NCBI GenBank assembly: GCA_024233785.1
Contig: JACKPD010000003.1
Location: 1-64,000, forward strand
Length of the DNA stretch: 64,000 nt
Reading direction: 5' to 3'
Origin: Spirochaetales bacterium
GTDB lineage: Bacteria > Spirochaetota > Spirochaetia > CADAEX01
Within the stretch, counting starts at the first letter, position 1, and every line of letters begins with the position of its first letter. The translations under genes were made by a program, and so were the position numbers. This document shows, in pieces, positions 60,709 through 64,000 of the stretch. Below the pieces are notes generated by a model that was not told where the DNA came from, did not search any database, and saw nothing but the letters and a program-made list of their open reading frames with translations.

Positions 60709-61290
60709 ATGAACAAGAAATTGCTTTATATTGTTGTACCTGTACTTGTGCTGATACTGATAGCAGGATCACTTTTTTCATGGTATATCAACGCAAGGAA
60801 CCAGCTTGTGTATCTTGAAGAGAATATTGACGCCTCCTGGGCAGAAGTTGACAATCAGCTTCAGAGGAGAAGCGATCTTATCCCCAACATAGTCTCAACA
60901 GTGAAGGGTTTTGCCTCCCAGGAAAAAGAAGTATTTACAAACATAGCAAACGCCAGGGCAAAACTTGCAGGGGCTGCTACAGTTTCTGAAAAAGCCGAAG
61001 GTGCAAACCAGATGGAAAGCGCCTTATCAAGACTGCTTGTTGTTGTTGAAAACTATCCCCAGCTTAAATCTGACCAGAATTTCATAAGGCTGCAGGATGA
61101 GCTTGCGGGGACAGAGAACCGCCTGGCTGTAGCAAGGAAAAGATATAACGACGGGGTTAAAATATTTAACGCTAAAATAAGAATGTTTCCATCATCAATT
61201 ATAGCGGGAAATATGGGGCTTGAGAAAAAGCCTTATTTTGAAGTATCCGATGCTGCAAAAGAAGCTCCCAAGGTAAATTTCGGCAGCTGA
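60709..61290 (+). CDS. lemA: LemA-family membrane protein
   Basis: 193 residues. One N-terminal helix (about 5-25), then the LemA helical domain: NQLVYLEENIDASWAEVDNQLQRRSDLIPNIVSTVKGFA, a Gln-rich interface and SALSRLLVVVENYPQLKSDQNF. AAGGAG lies 12 bases before the ATG. Follows the TPM gene by 99 bases. Function of the family is not firmly known. Confidence 0.94.
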   Translation: MNKKLLYIVVPVLVLILIAGSLFSWYINARNQLVYLEENIDASWAEVDNQLQRRSDLIPNIVSTVKGFASQEKEVFTNIANARAKLAGAATVSEKAEGANQMESALSRLLVVVENYPQLKSDQNFIRLQDELAGTENRLAVARKRYNDGVKIFNAKIRMFPSSIIAGNMGLEKKPYFEVSDAAKEAPKVNFGS

Positions 61291-61308
61291 TATTTAATGC
61301 TGATAAAC

Positions 61309-61342
61309 AAAAAAGCTGTACCAGTCTGGTACAGCTTTTTTA
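61309..61342. terminator. Bidirectional terminator between lemA and dnaJ
   Basis: GCTGTACCA-GTC-TGGTACAGC with A-run before and T-run after, so it works on both strands for the convergent lemA and dnaJ transcripts. Confidence 0.85.
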
Positions 61343-61410
61343 TGATTAAACTGAATAATTTATTGTTCTTCACCTTCAGCATACAAAGCTTTGTATAAAA
61401 CGCGCCTTAT

Positions 61411-62541
61411 TTAATTTATGGAAGAGAGCTTTACCGGGGTAGGGTTTTCAGTCTCGTCTGAAATTGCAGCTAGTTCCTCCAGGAGCTTTTTCTGCTTTGA
61501 TGAAAGACGTTCAGGAACAAGCACCTGTATTTTAACATAAAGGTCCCCTCTCTTTGATGAATTATGAAGATAGGGAACACCCTCCCCCCTTAATCTGAGA
61601 ACCTTGCCGTTCTGTGTCCCGGAGGGGATTTTCATCCTCACCTTTTTTTCATCAAGCGTTTTAACATGGATCTCAGCTCCAAGCGCTGCCTGGGTAAAGG
61701 AAATAGGGATAAGACAGTAAAGGTCCTCTCCGTTTCTTTCAAAGTATTCATGCGGACGCACATTTATGAAAACATAAAGGTCGCCCGGTTCCCCTCCATT
61801 GGGGCCGGCATCGCCCTGAGACGGGATGCTTATCCTTTTGCCTGTTTCAATACCTGCAGGTATAGTAACCTTTATTTTCTGCTTTTTCCTGTTTACGCCT
61901 GTGCCGGCGCATGATGTGCAGGGATTTTCAAGAATAAATCCTTCCCCGCGGCAGGTCGGACATGGGGAAGCTATTGAGAAAAAGCCGGAATTCCTTCTGA
62001 CCTGGCCGGTTCCGCCGCAGGTACTGCAGGTCTTTCTGCCTGTACCTGATGCCGCTCCTGACCCTCCGCAGGTTGAGCAGCTGTTATTTCTGTTATATGC
62101 AATCTCAACCTTTGTGCCGAATACCGCGTCTTTAAAAGATATATCAAGATTATACCTTAAATCAGAGCCTCTCTGGTGGGACGCCCCCTGAGGCCCCCGC
62201 CGTGAACGTGAACCCTGACCGCCGAAAAAAGAATCAAATATCCCTGAAAAATCTCCAAAAATATCTTCAAAATCCCTGAAAACTGTTGAATAGTCATGTG
62301 CTCCCGCTCCCATACCATCAACACCTGCAAAACCGAACTGGTCGTAGGTCTGTCTTTTTGTATCATCGCTCAGTACTTCGTAGGCTTCTGTTGCTTCCTT
62401 GAATTTCTCTTCAGCTTCCTTGTTTCCCGCATTTTTATCGGGATGAAACATTATCGCCAGTTTTCTGTATGCCTTTTTTATTTCATCCCTGGTCGCCCCT
62501 TTCGGAACGCCAAGGACTTCGTAATAATCCTTTTTAGCCAA
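61411..62541 (-). CDS. dnaJ: Chaperone protein DnaJ
   Basis: 376 residues. J domain (1-70) with HPD in FHPDKN, Gly/Phe-rich linker, four C-x2-C-x-G-x-G zinc repeats (CSTCGGSG, CSTCGGTG, CPTCRGEG, CTSCAGTG; about 145-205) and the C-terminal substrate domains. Stimulates DnaK ATPase. TTG start, giving LAKKDYYEVLG. Follows dnaK by 34 bases. Confidence 0.96.
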   Translation of the reverse strand: MAKKDYYEVLGVPKGATRDEIKKAYRKLAIMFHPDKNAGNKEAEEKFKEATEAYEVLSDDTKRQTYDQFGFAGVDGMGAGAHDYSTVFRDFEDIFGDFSGIFDSFFGGQGSRSRRGPQGASHQRGSDLRYNLDISFKDAVFGTKVEIAYNRNNSCSTCGGSGAASGTGRKTCSTCGGTGQVRRNSGFFSIASPCPTCRGEGFILENPCTSCAGTGVNRKKQKIKVTIPAGIETGKRISIPSQGDAGPNGGEPGDLYVFINVRPHEYFERNGEDLYCLIPISFTQAALGAEIHVKTLDEKKVRMKIPSGTQNGKVLRLRGEGVPYLHNSSKRGDLYVKIQVLVPERLSSKQKKLLEELAAISDETENPTPVKLSSIN

Positions 62542-62575
62542 TGTTTATGTCTCACTTTCCTGAATGGTCAAGGAT

Positions 62576-64000
62576 TTATTTTTTATCATCATCAACAACT
62601 TCGTAATCAACATCTTCTACATTTGAATTTGAACCTGAAGTTCCCTTATCTTTGCCGCCTTCGCTGCTGCCGCCGGCTTCAGAAGCGGAATTGCCCTGCG
62701 GCGCCTCCTGTGCTCCGGGAGCCCCCTGGGAAGCGTTTTTATACATTTCTTCCGCAAGTTTATATGAAGCTGTTTTAAGGCCTTCTATCTTCTTTTTAAT
62801 ATCTTCTATATCTGATGTTCCTACAGCTGATTTAAGATCATTCAATGCAGCTTCTGCTTTACTCTTATCTTCTGCAGATATCTTATCGCCGTATTCCTTG
62901 AGGGATTTTTCTGTAGTATAGATAAGGGCATCAGCCTCGTTCTTGACTTCGATTTTTTCCTTCTCTTTTCTGTCTTCCTCTGCATGAGCGGCTGCATCGT
63001 CTACCATTTTCTTTATTTCTGCTTCGCTTAAGCCTGAAGATGATTCAATCCTTATCTTCTGTTCCTTGCCTGTTGCAAGGTCCTTTGCCGAAACATGGAC
63101 TATACCGTTTGCGTCAATATCAAACGCAACCTCAATCTGAGGAATGCCTCTTGGAGCAGGCGGAATACCTACAAGGTCAAATTTCCCAAGTGTCCTGTTC
63201 TGGGAAGCCATTTCCCTTTCCCCCTGAAGGACATGAATTGATACCGCAGTCTGGCTGTCCGCAGCAGTAGAGAAAACCTGGCTCTTTCTGGTAGGAATTG
63301 TTGTGTTTCTCTCAATGAGTTTTGTAAAAACACCGCCGAGCGTTTCAATTCCAAGCGAAAGAGGAGTAACATCAAGAAGAAGAACATCCTTTACATCACC
63401 GCCTAAAATACCGCCCTGTATGGCCGCGCCCATTGCGACAACTTCATCAGGGTTTACACTTTTATTAGGTTCCTTTTTAAATACTTCCTTGACAATCGCC
63501 TGCACGGCAGGAATCCTGGTCGACCCTCCGACAAGAATTACTTCGTCAATATCAGAAGCGGTCAGCCCCGCATCTTTCAATGCTTTGGCACAAGGGTTTT
63601 TGGTACTCTGAAGAAGGTCCTCAATCATCTGTTCAAATTTTGATCTTGAAAGATTATAAAGAAGGTGTTTTGGACCGCTTGCATCCGCTGTAACAAATGG
63701 AAGGTTTATATCTGTTGACTGAGTGCTTGAAAGTTCAATCTTTGCTTTTTCTGCCGCTTCCTTGAGTCTCTGAAGCGCCATTTTGTCTTTGGAAAGATCT
63801 ATTCCGGTATCTTTTTTAAATGTATCAATCAGCCAGGAGATTATCCTCTGGTCAAAGTTGTCCCCCCCGAGGTGTGTATCCCCGTTTGTTGATTTTACTT
63901 CAAATACACCGTCGCCGAGTTCAAGAATGGAAATATCAAAGGTACCGCCGCCAAGGTCAAATACAGCTATTTTTTCATCTTTTTTATCTTTTCCGAAACC
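62576..64000 (-). CDS. dnaK: Chaperone protein DnaK, N-terminus cut by window edge
   Basis: 474 C-terminal residues are present. The frame stays open from 64000, starting inside the ATPase domain (AVFDLGGGTFDISILELGDGVFEV, then NTG-like STNGDTHLGGDNFDQRI), through VGGSTRIPAVQ, the substrate domain (SLGIETLGGVFTKLIERN) and the helical lid to a Gly/Asn-rich tail ending DYEVVDDDKK. The ATG at 63781 is internal and not the start. dnaK-dnaJ is a standard stress operon; grpE is not in view. Confidence 0.97.
   Translation of the reverse strand, partial: GFGKDKKDEKIAVFDLGGGTFDISILELGDGVFEVKSTNGDTHLGGDNFDQRIISWLIDTFKKDTGIDLSKDKMALQRLKEAAEKAKIELSSTQSTDINLPFVTADASGPKHLLYNLSRSKFEQMIEDLLQSTKNPCAKALKDAGLTASDIDEVILVGGSTRIPAVQAIVKEVFKKEPNKSVNPDEVVAMGAAIQGGILGGDVKDVLLLDVTPLSLGIETLGGVFTKLIERNTTIPTRKSQVFSTAADSQTAVSIHVLQGEREMASQNRTLGKFDLVGIPPAPRGIPQIEVAFDIDANGIVHVSAKDLATGKEQKIRIESSSGLSEAEIKKMVDDAAAHAEEDRKEKEKIEVKNEADALIYTTEKSLKEYGDKISAEDKSKAEAALNDLKSAVGTSDIEDIKKKIEGLKTASYKLAEEMYKNASQGAPGAQEAPQGNSASEAGGSSEGGKDKGTSGSNSNVEDVDYEVVDDDKK

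Noticed and set aside
1..64000. CRISPR arrays, insertion sequences, rRNA operons, prophage genes
   Set aside because: No regularly spaced repeats, transposase motifs, rRNA signatures or phage structural genes were seen.

Overview
The window is a gene-dense piece of a diderm bacterial chromosome. Most genes are on the minus strand, in long tight operons. Lipoproteins with lipoboxes, beta-barrel outer-membrane proteins, an MCP, TTG and GTG starts, a type III glutamine synthetase and an NrpR-type regulator together suggest an anaerobic or free-living spirochaete-like organism. That placement is inference: there is no rRNA here. No insertion sequence, CRISPR array or prophage was seen.

Layout. 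0-4 kb: a cut MFS-type gene, ftsK, and an odd protein joining an Hsp70-substrate-domain-like N-terminus, one membrane helix and LysM. 4-13.5 kb: a TPR protein facing a run of rsmG, mnmG, mnmE, an outer-membrane protein, a large lipoprotein (apparent CTG start, so easily clipped) and pepT. 13.5-27.8 kb: nitrogen assimilation (gltD, gltB, an archaeal-type NrpR repressor, a two-component system, a HAD phosphatase, a NifA-like sigma-54 activator and glnA type III behind a consensus sigma-54 promoter). 27.9-31.6 kb: tRNA-Arg(CCT), then an AT-rich accessory stretch with mazEF, a surface protein, a membrane sensor and a lipoprotein. 31.8-37.6 kb: a hybrid histidine kinase, a TetR regulator, and a sodium:solute symporter with its small partner. 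37.7-50 kb: umuC, umuD, a DnaQ-like exonuclease, a CHASE-GGDEF protein, a beta-CASP nuclease, pcm, alr, an MCP and envelope proteins. 49.9-58.1 kb: an eight-gene aromatic amino acid operon (aroF-aroB-aroD-aroE/K-aroA-aroC-pheA-tyrA). 58-64 kb: a histone-H1-like protein, a nucleotidyltransferase, TPM and LemA proteins, dnaJ, and dnaK running off the window.

Main regulatory findings. (1) The aromatic operon is preceded by a 20-codon reading frame rich in Phe/Tyr codons, then a perfect 10-bp terminator hairpin with a T-run: a classic-looking but apparently lineage-specific attenuator. (2) The NifA-like gene and glnA share a palindrome TACA-N4-TGTA (one copy before the regulator, two before the glnA sigma-54 promoter), which points to a self-contained activator circuit. 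(3) gltB carries GGCA-N6-TGCC palindromes, laid out like known NrpR operators, next to nrpR itself. (4) Eight genes have a -35/-10 promoter ending only 5-11 bases before the start codon with no Shine-Dalgarno sequence, so leaderless mRNAs seem common for promoter-proximal genes, whereas internal operon genes have good Shine-Dalgarno sites.
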